This document shows, in pieces, positions 8,494 to 18,136 of a stretch of 64,000 nucleotides of DNA. Where the stretch lies: assembly GCF_000346755.1 (NCBI RefSeq), contig NZ_ANNV01000183.1, positions 1-64,000 on the forward strand, written 5' to 3'. A program made the translations under genes and the position numbers. The DNA is from Pseudomonas sp. CBZ-4. GTDB taxonomy: Bacteria > Pseudomonadota > Gammaproteobacteria > Pseudomonadales > Pseudomonadaceae. The notes under the pieces are model-generated. The model saw only the letters and a list, made by a program, of their open reading frames with translations, was not told the origin of the DNA and searched no databases. Every line of letters begins with the position of its first letter. Within the stretch, counting starts at the first letter, position 1.

Positions 8494-10356
8494 TCAATAC
8501 AACGGCATGTCGGGTTCGACGTCGCGCACCCAATGCTTCATGCCGCCCTGCAGCACTTTGGTGTTGGCAAAGCCGGCCGCCAGCAGGGTGGTGGCCGCTT
8601 GCTCGGCGCGGGTGCCGGCATAACAGATCAGGTAGTGGGTGTTGTCACGGCTGAGGCTGTCGAGTTGCCCATCCAGCTCGGCCAGGGGGATGTGCACCAC
8701 GCCCGGCAATTTGCACACTTCCAGCTCGCTGGCGTCGCGCACGTCCAGCAGTACATCGGCGCTGCGGGGGTGTTCGAGCAGTTGCTTGAGCACGCGCGGC
8801 TTGATGTAGCGTTCTGCGGCCAGTGACGGTGTGCCGGGCACGGCGTCGGCGCAGACCGCCGGTGCCTGGGCTGCGCTGTGGCGCAGGTCCGAGCAGCACG
8901 GGCAGTCGGCGCGGCGCTTGAAGCGGATCTCGCTGAATTTCATCGCCAGCGCATCGAAGCGCATCAGGCGGCCGGACAAGGGTTCGCCGATGCCGATGAG
9001 CAACTTGATCGCCTCGGTGGCCTGGATCATCCCGACCACACCGGGCAGCACGCCGATCACCCCGCCAGCGCTGCAATTGGGCGCCAGCTCGGCGGGCGGC
9101 GCCTGGGGAAACAGGCAGCGGTAGCACGGCCCACCTTTATAGTTGAGCACGCTGATCTGCCCATCGAAACGGTAGATGGCGCCGTACACCAAGGGTTTGC
9201 CCAGCTGGACGCAGGCGTCGTTGACCAGGTAGCGGGTGTCGAAATTGTCGGTGCCGTCGATCACCAGGTCGTAGGCGCCGACCAGCTCGAGGGCGTTGTC
9301 GGCATTCAGGGCGGTGTCGTGGGCGTTGATCTGGATATGGCGGTTGAGGTCCTGCAGGCGCTGCCTGGCGGACTCGACCTTGGGCATGCCCAATGTGCTG
9401 TTGCCGTGGACGATCTGGCGTTGCAGGTTGCTGCTTTCCACCACGTCGAAATCCACCAGGCCCAGGGTGCCGATGCCGGCCGCCGCCAGGTAGAGGCTGA
9501 TGGGCGAGCCCAGGCCGCCGGTGCCGATGATCAGCACCTTGGCTTTCTTCAGGTTCAACTGGCCTTCGCGGCCGACGCCCGGCAGGGTGATATGGCGCAC
9601 ATAACGTTGCACTTCTTCATTGCTCAACGTCTCCACATCCATGCCGCCGGACGTGGCGAGCAACACTTCGATCCGGGCTTTCCCGGGGAGTGGATCGTCG
9701 GCGCCGATCAGCTCTTCCTCGGCGGTAAACAGGAAGTGTTCCTTGAGCTGGTTGTTCTTTTCGTGGAACAGATGCGGGCGCAATTGCGGGTGGCTTTCGC
9801 AGAGGTTTTCAATGACTTCGCGCAATGTCGATCCGGTGCCCTCAAGGGTCGATTCCGGCAGCTTGGCCACGCGAACCAGAATGTCGGGGAAAGAGACAGC
9901 GTTCATGGACAACTCCGTGTGCAGGTCGTTGAAAGGGTTAAGGGCGAAATGCTTGCCATCCCAGGCAAACAGCTTTGAACTCAGGGCCTGGCCCTGGCGA
10001 ACATCGACCACCAGGTAGCTCACGGGGAAGATCGGTTCGCCCATGAACAGCGCCTTGTCCTGGTCTTCGTCACTGAAGTAGGCGCCGACGTCGGGGTGGG
10101 AGTGGTAGATCACCACCACCGGGTTGTCGCCGCGAAACGCCTTGTTCAGCAGCAGGGTGTCGGCCACCGAGAAGGTGTAGCCGTTGGCGGCGGTGCGCGG
10201 GTAGATCTCGGGGTTCTTGCGGTGCAGCTCGTTCTGGATATTGCTGCCCAGGTGCACACTGCCGTCGGCGAAGACGAACCCACAGCATTCCTCAGGATAG
10301 CTGCGGCTGGCGTGGGCGTAGATCTGTTCCAGGGCGTTGGGGCGGAGGACGTCCAT
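8494..10356 (-). CDS. Four-domain fusion: JAMM peptidase, ubiquitin-like sulfur carrier, ThiF/MoeB E1, rhodanese
   Basis: In 620 residues this protein strings together a complete sulfur-carrier cycle. Residues 1-140 are a JAMM/Mec-like metallopeptidase with Glu in PEECCGF and HSHPDVGAYFSDED (HxHP, then S and D). Residues 152-238 look like a MoaD/CysO-type beta-grasp carrier: TLREVIENL, a LRPHL segment and a closing ATSGG. Residues 243-480 are a ThiF/MoeB adenylyltransferase (GTGGLGSP nucleotide loop, catalytic Cys in PNCSAGG, zinc pairs CYRC and CPCC). Residues 516-620 are a rhodanese with active Cys in CYAGTR. The carrier GG is internal, so cleavage after it would be needed to expose a C-terminus. 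A longer frame adds nine residues and overlaps eamA by four bases; I prefer the inner ATG, where the JAMM fold begins. Confidence 0.88.
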   Translation of the reverse strand: MDVLRPNALEQIYAHASRSYPEECCGFVFADGSVHLGSNIQNELHRKNPEIYPRTAANGYTFSVADTLLLNKAFRGDNPVVVIYHSHPDVGAYFSDEDQDKALFMGEPIFPVSYLVVDVRQGQALSSKLFAWDGKHFALNPFNDLHTELSMNAVSFPDILVRVAKLPESTLEGTGSTLREVIENLCESHPQLRPHLFHEKNNQLKEHFLFTAEEELIGADDPLPGKARIEVLLATSGGMDVETLSNEEVQRYVRHITLPGVGREGQLNLKKAKVLIIGTGGLGSPISLYLAAAGIGTLGLVDFDVVESSNLQRQIVHGNSTLGMPKVESARQRLQDLNRHIQINAHDTALNADNALELVGAYDLVIDGTDNFDTRYLVNDACVQLGKPLVYGAIYRFDGQISVLNYKGGPCYRCLFPQAPPAELAPNCSAGGVIGVLPGVVGMIQATEAIKLLIGIGEPLSGRLMRFDALAMKFSEIRFKRRADCPCCSDLRHSAAQAPAVCADAVPGTPSLAAERYIKPRVLKQLLEHPRSADVLLDVRDASELEVCKLPGVVHIPLAELDGQLDSLSRDNTHYLICYAGTRAEQAATTLLAAGFANTKVLQGGMKHWVRDVEPDMPLY

Positions 10357-10379
10357 GTTTCTCTCGCGTCTGTTGAAAG

Positions 10380-11330
10380 TCATTTTTTCTTGGCCAGGAG
10401 TTTTTCAACCGGCAACTTGGTGATCGCAAAACCGGCCAGCAGGATGGCCGAATACAGCATCAGGTCGCGGGAAATCGCCACGCCTTCGTACCAGGCGCCG
10501 ATGATCACCGCGAACACCGGGAAGATGATGAACACGAACGACAGGATGATCGGGCTCAGGCGCTTGAGCAGCATGAAGTACACGATGAAGCCACCGACCG
10601 AGGCGACCAGCCCGAGGTAGAACAGCGCACTCCAGGAGCGCAGGGTGATGCTGTCGAAGCTGGGGGTCTCAAACCACAGCCCGGCCACGAACAGCATCAG
10701 CCCGGCAATGCCGATGGGCAGGGTGTTGTAGGTGATCACGCTGATGGCGCTGCCTTTTTGCTTGGTAATGACGTAGCACAAGGCATGCATGATCGCGGCG
10801 GTCAGAATCGCCAGCACCCCGAAGAACTCGGCGTGGTCCAGGTGCAGGCCCTGGCTCTTGATGATCATGTAGAGGCTGCCGAAACCGATGCCGATGCCGA
10901 CCACCTGGGAGAAGTAGATGCGCTCGCGCAGGAACAGCGCGGAGAAAATCAGGATGAACACCGGCATGCAACTGAACAGCAGGGCGGTCAGGCCGGATGA
11001 CACATGCATCTCGCCGTAGTTGAGCAGGTAATAGGGAACGCTGAAGTAGGAGAGGGTCACGAACACAAAGAACCAGCGGCTTTCCCGGGGGAACAGGATC
11101 GGCTCGCGGCGCACCATGGCAAAACACAGGAACAGCGGGAAGGCGATCAGGAAGCGCAGGCCCGCGGACGTCAGCGGCGGCACGCTCTCCACGGCAATCT
11201 TGATCCCCAGCCAGGTGGTGCCCCAGCTCAGGCACACGATGAGAAACATCAGGCTGGTGACCAGGCCGGCCAACCACTGTTTCTGGGATTTGGTTTTTTC
11301 AGCGTTTTCGAGAACGGCGGACATTGGCAT
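10380..11330 (-). CDS. EamA/DMT-family inner-membrane exporter
   Basis: The 316-residue protein has about ten hydrophobic segments in two EamA repeats, for example LVTSLMFLIVCLSWGTTWLG near the start and VASVGGFIVYFMLL in the second half. It ends in a basic tail, LAKKK. Known members export small molecules; E. coli EamA (YdeD) exports O-acetylserine and cysteine, and that fits this operon, which makes an activated serine and probably cysteine. The gene is first in the five-gene operon and diverges from the MocR regulator gene, so it is probably the first gene whose promoter that regulator controls. Confidence 0.88.
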   Translation of the reverse strand: MPMSAVLENAEKTKSQKQWLAGLVTSLMFLIVCLSWGTTWLGIKIAVESVPPLTSAGLRFLIAFPLFLCFAMVRREPILFPRESRWFFVFVTLSYFSVPYYLLNYGEMHVSSGLTALLFSCMPVFILIFSALFLRERIYFSQVVGIGIGFGSLYMIIKSQGLHLDHAEFFGVLAILTAAIMHALCYVITKQKGSAISVITYNTLPIGIAGLMLFVAGLWFETPSFDSITLRSWSALFYLGLVASVGGFIVYFMLLKRLSPIILSFVFIIFPVFAVIIGAWYEGVAISRDLMLYSAILLAGFAITKLPVEKLLAKKK

Positions 11331-11354
11331 CGTTTATTACTTCCCTGAGCCGGA

Positions 11355-11405
11355 ATTGAACTCTATATTGAACTTGTAATGAGTTATTAAATTCGGCGAT
11401 TGAAC
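11355..11405. promoter_or_regulatory. Three direct ATTGAAC repeats between eamA and the MocR gene
   Basis: ATTGAAC occurs at 11355-11361, 11367-11373 and 11399-11405, all in the same orientation, inside the 103-base divergent spacer. The first two start 12 bases apart and the third 32 bases further on. MocR-type regulators commonly bind direct repeats in such spacers, so these are the likely operator of the adjacent regulator; that is inference. Confidence 0.5.
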
Positions 11406-11433
11406 CCGTAAAAGCACACTATTAGGGCGAAAG

Positions 11434-12858
11434 ATGGCTGTCAAAACAAATATTGACATGGTGTCAATTATGCGTGAGGGGTTGTCCAGCGGGCAGGGCG
11501 TGAAGTACAAGCGCCTGTCCGATGTCATGGAACGGGGCATCCTCGAAGGGCTGATTGAACCAGGACGAAAGCTACCGCCCCATCGGGTGCTTTCCGACAA
11601 TCTTGGGGTGACCATCGGCACCATCAGCCGGGCCTACGGCGAACTGGAACGCCTGGGCTTGGTGGTGGCGCGGGTGGGTGACGGCACTTTCGTGCGCAAG
11701 CGTGGGATGGAGCGCCAACGTGATGAAGGTTTTCGCAACTTCAGCGAGGAGCCGCGCCAGTTCTTCGACATGAGCCGCAACATGCATATCCCCGGGCAAG
11801 AGACGGCCTTTCTTTCCCAGAGCCTGCAAACCCTGGCGACCAACGCCAAGTTCCTCCAGGACATCAGTGCGTACACGCCCGATGCCGGCCTGCCGCGTTA
11901 CCGCGAAGCCGGCGCGCAATGGCTGGTGCAGCGTGACTTTCATCCGATTCCCGAGCAGGTCATCTGCGTCAACGGCGGCCAGCACGGTTTGCTCTGCGCG
12001 ATGATGGCGTTGCTGCGCGCTGGCGATACGGTGGTCACCGAACAATTGACGTACCCGGGCTTGATCACCGCAGCCCGTATGCTTGGCGTGCGCCTGATCG
12101 GCCTGGAGATGGACGAAGAGGGCGTGCTGCCGAGTGCGCTGGAAGAAGTCTGTCGTAACCACCGGGTTTCGGCGTTGTATTGCACGCCGACCATTCAGAA
12201 CCCGACGACGGCGGTCCTGTCGATTTCGCGCCGGGAGGCATTGGCCCGGGTCTGCCGGGAACACAACCTGCTGATTCTCGAAGACGAGGCCCACGGCGTG
12301 TTGGTGGAAGATCGTCCACCGCCCCTCAGTCACTTCGCGCCCGAGCGTACGATTTTGATCAGCAGTCTGAGCAAGGCGGTGTCGGCCGGGTTACGTGTGG
12401 GGTATGTGCACGCACCGCCGGCGCTGGTCAGCCGTATTTCGGCGGCGCTGCGCTCGACCTGCTGGATGGCCACGCCGGTGACGCTGGAACTGGCGACACA
12501 GTGGATCGAAAACGGCACTGCGGAATACCTGTTGCGTCAGCAGATCAACGAGATCAGTCGCCGCAAAAACCTGGTCGAGGGGGTGTTGGCCGGGCTTGAG
12601 TACCGCACGCACCTCAACAGCCCGCACTTCTGGATCGAAGTCCCGGAACCGTGGCGCGCGTCGGAAATCGAGGCGGAGCTCAAGCAGAATAATTACCTGA
12701 TCGCCACGGCCGAGGCGTTTGCCGTAGGGCAGACGGCGGTGCCGCAGTTTATTCGGGCGAGTGTCTGCAATACATCGGGGGATGACCAGCTGTTGTTGGC
12801 GGGGTTTGATGCGTTGGCGACGGCGCTGGGGCAGGGTGGAGGGCGGTTTCAGTTGTAG
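11434..12858 (+). CDS. MocR-type regulator (GntR winged helix fused to aminotransferase-like domain)
   Basis: The 474-residue protein has a GntR winged-helix domain at about residues 20-90 (VMERGILEGLIEPGRKLPPH, then TIGTISRAYGELERLGLV) joined to a fold-type I PLP domain. In the latter EDEAHGV supplies the pyridine-binding Asp, and the Lys in SSLSKAVSAG should form the PLP aldimine. In this family PLP or a PLP-amino acid adduct is the effector. It is divergent from the cysteine-like operon at 5.8-11.3 kb and probably controls it in response to an amino acid such as cysteine or serine (inference). The ATG at 11434 has a GGGCGAAAG purine stretch before it. Confidence 0.93.
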   Translation: MAVKTNIDMVSIMREGLSSGQGVKYKRLSDVMERGILEGLIEPGRKLPPHRVLSDNLGVTIGTISRAYGELERLGLVVARVGDGTFVRKRGMERQRDEGFRNFSEEPRQFFDMSRNMHIPGQETAFLSQSLQTLATNAKFLQDISAYTPDAGLPRYREAGAQWLVQRDFHPIPEQVICVNGGQHGLLCAMMALLRAGDTVVTEQLTYPGLITAARMLGVRLIGLEMDEEGVLPSALEEVCRNHRVSALYCTPTIQNPTTAVLSISRREALARVCREHNLLILEDEAHGVLVEDRPPPLSHFAPERTILISSLSKAVSAGLRVGYVHAPPALVSRISAALRSTCWMATPVTLELATQWIENGTAEYLLRQQINEISRRKNLVEGVLAGLEYRTHLNSPHFWIEVPEPWRASEIEAELKQNNYLIATAEAFAVGQTAVPQFIRASVCNTSGDDQLLLAGFDALATALGQGGGRFQL

Positions 12859-12882
12859 GCAGGTTTACCGCGTTATCGTTCA

Positions 12883-12954
12883 TCGCAGGCAAGCCAGCTC
12901 CCACATGTTGATGTGTAAATGCAGTCAACTGTGGGAGCGGGCTTGCCTGCGAAG
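12883..12954. repeat. REP doublet (REPIN)
   Basis: Two REP heads face each other: TCGCAGGCAAGCCAGCTCCC on the left and GTGGGAGCGGGCTTGCCTGC on the right, with about 30 bases between. It sits between the convergent MocR and ppsR genes. Confidence 0.85.
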
Positions 12955-12975
12955 AGGCCAGCCCAGACGACACAA

Positions 12976-13794
12976 CTACTTGAACCGACGCTCCACACCC
13001 TTCTCCACCAAAATCTTCGCGGAAATCTCTTCCACCGAAAAGTGGGTGGAATTGATATGTGCAATATTCTCGCGACGGAACAGATTTTCCACTTCACGCA
13101 CTTCGAACTCGCACTGCGCGTAGCTGGAATAGCGGCTATTGGGCTTGCGCTCGTTGCGGATCGAGGTAAGGCGGTCCGGGTCGATGGTCAGGCCGAACAA
13201 CTTGTGCCGGTGTGAACGCAAGGCCGCAGGCAGCGTCAGGTGCTCCATGTCGTCCTCGGTCAGCGGGTAGTTGGCCGCGCGGATGCCGAACTGCATGGCC
13301 ATGTAGAGGCAGGTGGGCGTCTTGCCGCAGCGGGACACGCCCACCAGGATCAGGTCGGCCTTGTCGTAGTAATGCGTGCGGGCGCCGTCGTCGTTGTCGA
13401 GGGCGAAGTTCACCGCCTCGATGCGTTCCATATAGTTGGAGTTGTGCCCAATGGAATGGGACTTTCCTACCGAGTACGAGGAGTGTTCACTCAGCTCTTG
13501 TTCCAGTGGCGCAAGGAACGTCGAGAAGATGTCGATCATGAAACCATTGGAAGTCGCGAGGATCTCACGAATGTCCTGATTGACAATGGTGTCGAAAATG
13601 ATCGGCCGAAAGCCGTCTTTTTCAGCCGCCAGATTGATTTGTTGTACCATGGCCCGCGCTTTATCCACGCTGTCGATATAAGGCCGCGTGAATTTGGCGA
13701 AGGTAATGTTTTCGAACTGCGCCAACAGGCTTTGACCCAATGTTTCGGCGGTGATGCCGGTGCCGTCGGAGATAAAGAAAGCAGATCGTTTCAT
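12976..13794 (-). CDS. ppsR: PEP synthase regulatory protein (bifunctional kinase/pyrophosphorylase)
   Basis: PpsR switches PEP synthase off by ADP-dependent phosphorylation of a threonine next to its catalytic histidine and on again by Pi-dependent dephosphorylation. The 272-residue product has normal DUF299 family length, starts [20 protein letters not shown], and carries the P-loop-like [15 protein letters not shown] around residue 150 and the later segment GLTIDPDRL. The ATG at 13794 is chosen because it begins at the conserved start; the open frame extends upstream without homology. It is divergent from ppsA across 178 bases, matching its role as dedicated regulator of that enzyme. Confidence 0.96.
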   Translation of the reverse strand: MKRSAFFISDGTGITAETLGQSLLAQFENITFAKFTRPYIDSVDKARAMVQQINLAAEKDGFRPIIFDTIVNQDIREILATSNGFMIDIFSTFLAPLEQELSEHSSYSVGKSHSIGHNSNYMERIEAVNFALDNDDGARTHYYDKADLILVGVSRCGKTPTCLYMAMQFGIRAANYPLTEDDMEHLTLPAALRSHRHKLFGLTIDPDRLTSIRNERKPNSRYSSYAQCEFEVREVENLFRRENIAHINSTHFSVEEISAKILVEKGVERRFK

Positions 13795-13972
13795 TTGAGC
13801 CCTGGGCCTTAAGCTGATGACGAATCTTGGATATGATAGGCGCGATTTTGCCGTCCCGCAGTGGGCCGCATTCTCACTTATTTTCCAGGTCCAGGCCACA
13901 AGCGCTGGCGAAAGCTCCTACTGAGCAGCCGGCGTCCTGAGCTTTTCCAACACAGTTAGTGGAGAGATCACC

Positions 13973-16348
13973 TTGGTAGAGTACGTAGTTTCCCTCGATA
14001 AGCTCGGCGTCCATGATGTAGAGCACGTGGGGGGCAAGAACGCATCCCTCGGCGAGATGATCAGTAATCTTGCAGGCGCTGGTGTTTCGGTGCCGGGTGG
14101 TTTTGCCACCACGGCCCAGGCTTACCGCGATTTCCTCGAACTGAGCGGCCTCAACGCTCAGATCCACGCCGCGCTGGACGCACTGGACGTCGATGACGTC
14201 AACGCCCTGGCCAAGACCGGCAGCCAGATCCGCCAATGGATCATGGACGCCGAGTTCCCCGAGAAGCTCAACGAAGAAATCCGCACCGCCTTCGCCGAAC
14301 TGTCGGCCGGCAACCCGGACGTGGCCGTTGCCGTACGTTCCTCGGCCACCGCCGAAGACTTGCCGGACGCCTCGTTCGCCGGCCAGCAAGAAACCTTCCT
14401 GAACATCCGCGGCGTGGAAAACGTGATCCGCGCGGCCAAGGAAGTGTTTGCCTCGCTGTTCAACGATCGCGCGATTTCCTACCGTGTACACCAAGGTTTC
14501 GACCACAAGCTGGTAGCCCTGTCTGCCGGCGTGCAGCGCATGGTGCGTTCGGAAACCGGTACCGCCGGCGTCATGTTCACCCTCGATACCGAATCCGGCT
14601 TCCGTGACGTGGTGTTTATCACCGGCGCCTACGGCCTGGGGGAAACCGTCGTACAAGGCGCGGTGAACCCGGACGAATTCTACGTCCACAAGCACACCCT
14701 TGAAGCCGGTCGCCCAGCCATCCTGCGCCGCAACCTGGGCAGCAAGGCCATCAAGATGATCTACGGCGACGAAGCCAAGGCCGGCCGTTCGGTGAAAACC
14801 GTTGACGTCGACAAGGCTGATCGCGCGCGTTTCTGCCTGACCGACGCCGAAGTCAGCGAACTGGCCAAGCAAGCGATGATCATCGAAAAGCACTACAAGT
14901 GCCCGATGGACATCGAGTGGGCCAAAGACGGTGACGACGGCAAGCTGTACATCGTGCAAGCCCGCCCGGAAACCGTGAAGAGCCGCACTTCGGCCAATGT
15001 CATGGAACGCTACCTGCTGAAAGAAACCGGCACCGTGCTGGTGGAAGGCCGTGCCATCGGCCAGCGCATCGGCGCCGGCAAGGTGCGGATCATCAAGGAC
15101 GTGTCCGAAATGGACAAAGTCCAGCCAGGTGACGTGCTGGTCTCCGACATGACCGACCCGGACTGGGAACCGGTGATGAAGCGCGCCAGCGCCATCGTCA
15201 CCAACCGTGGCGGGCGTACCTGCCACGCTGCGATCATCGCCCGTGAACTGGGGATTCCTGCGGTGGTGGGCTGCGGCAACGCGACTCAACTGTTGAAAGA
15301 CGGTCAGGGCGTCACCGTTTCCTGCGCCGAAGGCGACACCGGCTTCATCTTTGAAGGCGAGCTGGGCTTCGACATCAAGCAAAACTCCATCGATGCCATG
15401 CCCGACCTGCCGTTCAAGATCATGATGAACGTCGGCAACCCGGACCGCGCCTTCGACTTCGCGCAGTTGCCGAACGCCGGCGTGGGCCTGGCCCGCCTGG
15501 AGTTCATCATCAACCGCATGATCGGCGTGCACCCCAAGGCCCTGTTGAACTACGACGGCCTGCCGCTGGACATCAAGGAAAGCGTCGACAAGCGCATCGC
15601 CGGCTACAGCGACCCGGTGGGTTTCTACGTCGAGAAGCTGGTGGAAGGCATCAGCACCCTGGCGGCGGCGTTCTACCCGAAAAAGGTCATCGTGCGCCTG
15701 TCGGACTTCAAGTCCAATGAATACGCCAACCTGATCGGCGGCAAGCTCTACGAGCCGGAAGAAGAAAACCCGATGCTGGGTTTCCGTGGCGCCTCGCGTT
15801 ACATCAGCGAAGCGTTCCGCGATTGCTTCGAACTCGAATGCCGCGCCCTCAAGCGCGTGCGCAACGAGATGGGCCTGACCAACGTCGAGATCATGGTGCC
15901 GTTCGTGCGCACCCTGGGCGAAGCGAGCCAGGTGGTGGACCTGCTGGCTGAAAACGGCCTGTCCCGTGGCGAAAACGGCCTGCGCGTGATCATGATGTGC
16001 GAACTGCCGTCCAACGCCATCCTGGCCGAAGAGTTCCTGGAGTTCTTCGACGGTTTCTCCATCGGCTCCAACGACCTGACCCAGCTGACCCTGGGCCTGG
16101 ACCGGGATTCGGGGATCATCGCGCACCTGTTCGACGAGCGGAACCCTGCGGTGAAGAAGCTGCTGGCCAACGCTATTCAGGCCTGTAACAAGGCCGGCAA
16201 GTACATCGGTATCTGCGGCCAAGGCCCTTCCGACCACCCGGACCTGGCCAAATGGCTGATGGAACAGGGGATCGAGAGCGTCTCGCTGAACCCCGATTCC
16301 GTGCTGGAAACCTGGTTCTTCCTGGCGGAAGGCCAAGCGTCCGCCTAA
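13973..16348 (+). CDS. ppsA: Phosphoenolpyruvate synthase
   Basis: PpsA converts pyruvate, ATP and water to PEP, AMP and Pi and feeds gluconeogenesis from C3 acids. The 791-residue enzyme has, in order, the ATP-grasp-like nucleotide domain (residues about 1-345, with [11 protein letters not shown]), the phosphohistidine swivel domain with [15 protein letters not shown] (the Thr-Cys-His centre that PpsR modifies), and the PEP/pyruvate barrel ending with [19 protein letters not shown]. Translation starts at a TTG (13973) with GGAGAG six bases upstream; no ATG fits the conserved [12 protein letters not shown] start. Two terminators follow the gene. Confidence 0.97.
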   Translation: MVEYVVSLDKLGVHDVEHVGGKNASLGEMISNLAGAGVSVPGGFATTAQAYRDFLELSGLNAQIHAALDALDVDDVNALAKTGSQIRQWIMDAEFPEKLNEEIRTAFAELSAGNPDVAVAVRSSATAEDLPDASFAGQQETFLNIRGVENVIRAAKEVFASLFNDRAISYRVHQGFDHKLVALSAGVQRMVRSETGTAGVMFTLDTESGFRDVVFITGAYGLGETVVQGAVNPDEFYVHKHTLEAGRPAILRRNLGSKAIKMIYGDEAKAGRSVKTVDVDKADRARFCLTDAEVSELAKQAMIIEKHYKCPMDIEWAKDGDDGKLYIVQARPETVKSRTSANVMERYLLKETGTVLVEGRAIGQRIGAGKVRIIKDVSEMDKVQPGDVLVSDMTDPDWEPVMKRASAIVTNRGGRTCHAAIIARELGIPAVVGCGNATQLLKDGQGVTVSCAEGDTGFIFEGELGFDIKQNSIDAMPDLPFKIMMNVGNPDRAFDFAQLPNAGVGLARLEFIINRMIGVHPKALLNYDGLPLDIKESVDKRIAGYSDPVGFYVEKLVEGISTLAAAFYPKKVIVRLSDFKSNEYANLIGGKLYEPEEENPMLGFRGASRYISEAFRDCFELECRALKRVRNEMGLTNVEIMVPFVRTLGEASQVVDLLAENGLSRGENGLRVIMMCELPSNAILAEEFLEFFDGFSIGSNDLTQLTLGLDRDSGIIAHLFDERNPAVKKLLANAIQACNKAGKYIGICGQGPSDHPDLAKWLMEQGIESVSLNPDSVLETWFFLAEGQASA

Positions 16349-16365
16349 GGTCGGTACGTCAAAAG

Positions 16366-16399
16366 TGCCGGTCACTCGCTGAGGGTGACCGGCATTCTT
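16366..16399 (+). terminator. First ppsA terminator
   Basis: TGCCGGTCAC and GTGACCGGCA form a perfect ten-base stem with a nine-base loop, starting 18 bases after the ppsA stop. Only a short T-rich tail (TTCTT) follows. Confidence 0.8.
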
Positions 16400-16408
16400 A
16401 TCTGTACA

Positions 16409-16441
16409 GGGCGGGCCTCCTCGCGGACGCCGCCCTTTTTT
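16409..16441 (+). terminator. Second ppsA terminator
   Basis: GGGCGG and CCGCCC bracket a 15-base loop and are followed by six T residues. The hairpin ends 14 bases before the start codon of the hydrolase gene, so that gene either needs its own promoter or relies on read-through. Confidence 0.65.
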
Positions 16442-16454
16442 GTGCAAGAGCATT

Positions 16455-17432
16455 ATGCAAAGCAGCAGCAACCTGTTTCCCGTCGCCCTGATCAGCGCTG
16501 AACGTCGTGGCGACCTGAGTGAAGATGTCTATCGCCTCAAACCCGGTAACAGCCCCGACGGCACCGTCGAGCTGGCGGTTACCCGTTTGGGGCTGGCCGA
16601 TGTCCCGGAAAACCGGGGCATCCCCGTTATTTTGTTGCACGGCAGTTTTTCCAACCGACGCTTCTGGTATTCGCCCAAGGGGCTCGGCCTGGGCGCCCAT
16701 TTGGCACGCCAGGGGTTTGACGTGTGGATCCCGGAAATGCGTGGGCATGGCCTGTCCAAGCGCAATCATGACTACGCGCGCAATCGTGTCGCGGACTATG
16801 CGCGCTACGATTTGCCGGCCATTGGGGCGTTTGTGCGTGAGCAAAGCGGGCAGATCCCGCATTGGGTCGGTCATTCGTTGGGCGCCACCAGCCTGGCTGC
16901 CGCCCTGGGTGGGCAACACCTGGGCGCGCCGGCAGCGGCTTCGGTGGCACTGTTTGGCTGTCAGGTCAGTCGCACGCATTGGCCGTTGAAACTGCCGCCG
17001 CTGGAGTGGACCGGCCGCTTGCTGTTGAAACGCTTCGGCGAGATTTCCGGCACACGGTTCAAGCGCGGCCCGGAGGACGAACCGGCGGGCGTGCTGATCG
17101 AGGCCATGCGCTGGAACGGCTTGTTCGGACGGTTTGGCGAAGGTAAGAATGATTGGTGGAAAGGCCTGGCCGACGTCGAGGTGCCGCTCTTGGCGGTCAG
17201 TGCTGCCGGCGACCTTCAAGACCCGGACTGGGCCTGTCGCAAGCTGTTCGAACAGGTGGGCTCCGAGCATCGCCAATACCTGTGCCTGGGGCGCCAGCAG
17301 GGTTTCAGCGGGGATTTCGGCCACGTAGAGATGCTGGTCAGCAAGGCGGCACAAGCTGAAGTGTGGCCGCTGGTGGCGCAGTGGTTGAAGGACCCGCTTA
17401 CACCTTTGGCCGGGGCCGTCGCCCAGGTTTGA
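16455..17432 (+). CDS. Alpha/beta-fold hydrolase
   Basis: A serine hydrolase of the alpha/beta superfamily, 325 residues. The oxyanion region is LLHGSFSNRRFW near residue 60, the nucleophile elbow is VGHSLGATS near residue 140, and the late DFGHVEML supplies the catalytic His. There is no obvious signal peptide, so it is probably cytosolic. The substrate is unknown. Position between ppsA and rraA is conserved in Pseudomonas. The ATG at 16455 is preferred over a TTG five codons upstream that lies against the terminator T tract. Confidence 0.85.
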   Translation: MQSSSNLFPVALISAERRGDLSEDVYRLKPGNSPDGTVELAVTRLGLADVPENRGIPVILLHGSFSNRRFWYSPKGLGLGAHLARQGFDVWIPEMRGHGLSKRNHDYARNRVADYARYDLPAIGAFVREQSGQIPHWVGHSLGATSLAAALGGQHLGAPAAASVALFGCQVSRTHWPLKLPPLEWTGRLLLKRFGEISGTRFKRGPEDEPAGVLIEAMRWNGLFGRFGEGKNDWWKGLADVEVPLLAVSAAGDLQDPDWACRKLFEQVGSEHRQYLCLGRQQGFSGDFGHVEMLVSKAAQAEVWPLVAQWLKDPLTPLAGAVAQV

Positions 17433-17620
17433 GGCAACGCTCAGCCACGGGCGTTTCGCTCCATTACGGTTACGGCTAAGATATGACGCGCCGGACGCTT
17501 CTGGTCATATTCAGTCGCGCAGTGGCTATTGCGTTGCGGCGGCGCGGGTGGGATGTTTCCCACCGGCTTCGACCGGTACTTCCTTGAAAGACACTTCTTT
17601 GACAGAAAGGAATTTTTTCG

Positions 17621-18112
17621 ATGAACCATTACGTGACCCCCGACCTGTGCGACGCCTACCCGGAGCTGGTGCAGGTCGTCGAGCCGATGTTCAGCAACTT
17701 CGGCGGCCGAGACTCCTTTGGTGGTGAGATCGTCACTATCAAGTGCTTCGAAGACAACTCGCTGGTCAAGGAGCAAGCCGAGCAGCCGGGCGCTGGGAAG
17801 GTGCTGGTGGTCGATGGTGGTGGTTCCCTGCGCCGCGCCTTGCTGGGTGACATGATCGCCGAAAAGGCTGCGAAAAACGGTTGGGAAGGGCTGGTGATCT
17901 ACGGTTGCATCCGTGACGTCGATGTCATCGCGCAGACCGATCTGGGGGTGCAGGCGCTTGCCAGCCACCCGATGAAGACCGACAAGCGCGGTATCGGTGA
18001 CCTCAACGTGGTGGTCACGTTTGCCGGCGTGACGTTCCGCCCGGGTGAATACATCTACGCCGACAACAATGGCGTGATCGTGTCGCCAAGCCCGCTGAAA
18101 ATGCCTGAATAA
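17621..18112 (+). CDS. rraA: Ribonuclease E activity regulator RraA
   Basis: RraA binds RNase E and lowers its endonuclease activity, altering mRNA turnover. Related RraA-like proteins act as HMG/CHA aldolases. The 163 residues cover the whole fold, with the glycine-rich [14 protein letters not shown] and the motif GCIRDVD that binds metal in the aldolase members. An AGAAAGGAA stretch precedes the ATG. The 188-base spacer upstream carries a GGTGGGA/TCCCACC hairpin at about 17546-17563 without a T tract. Confidence 0.95.
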   Translation: MNHYVTPDLCDAYPELVQVVEPMFSNFGGRDSFGGEIVTIKCFEDNSLVKEQAEQPGAGKVLVVDGGGSLRRALLGDMIAEKAAKNGWEGLVIYGCIRDVDVIAQTDLGVQALASHPMKTDKRGIGDLNVVVTFAGVTFRPGEYIYADNNGVIVSPSPLKMPE

Positions 18113-18136
18113 ACCGCAATAGCCGATGGGGTGAGG

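Noticed and set aside
13874-16471. 865-codon minus-strand open frame opposite ppsA
   Set aside because: Mirror of a GC-rich highly expressed gene; translation is low-complexity His/Gln/Val-rich with no family features, while the plus strand is clearly PpsA.
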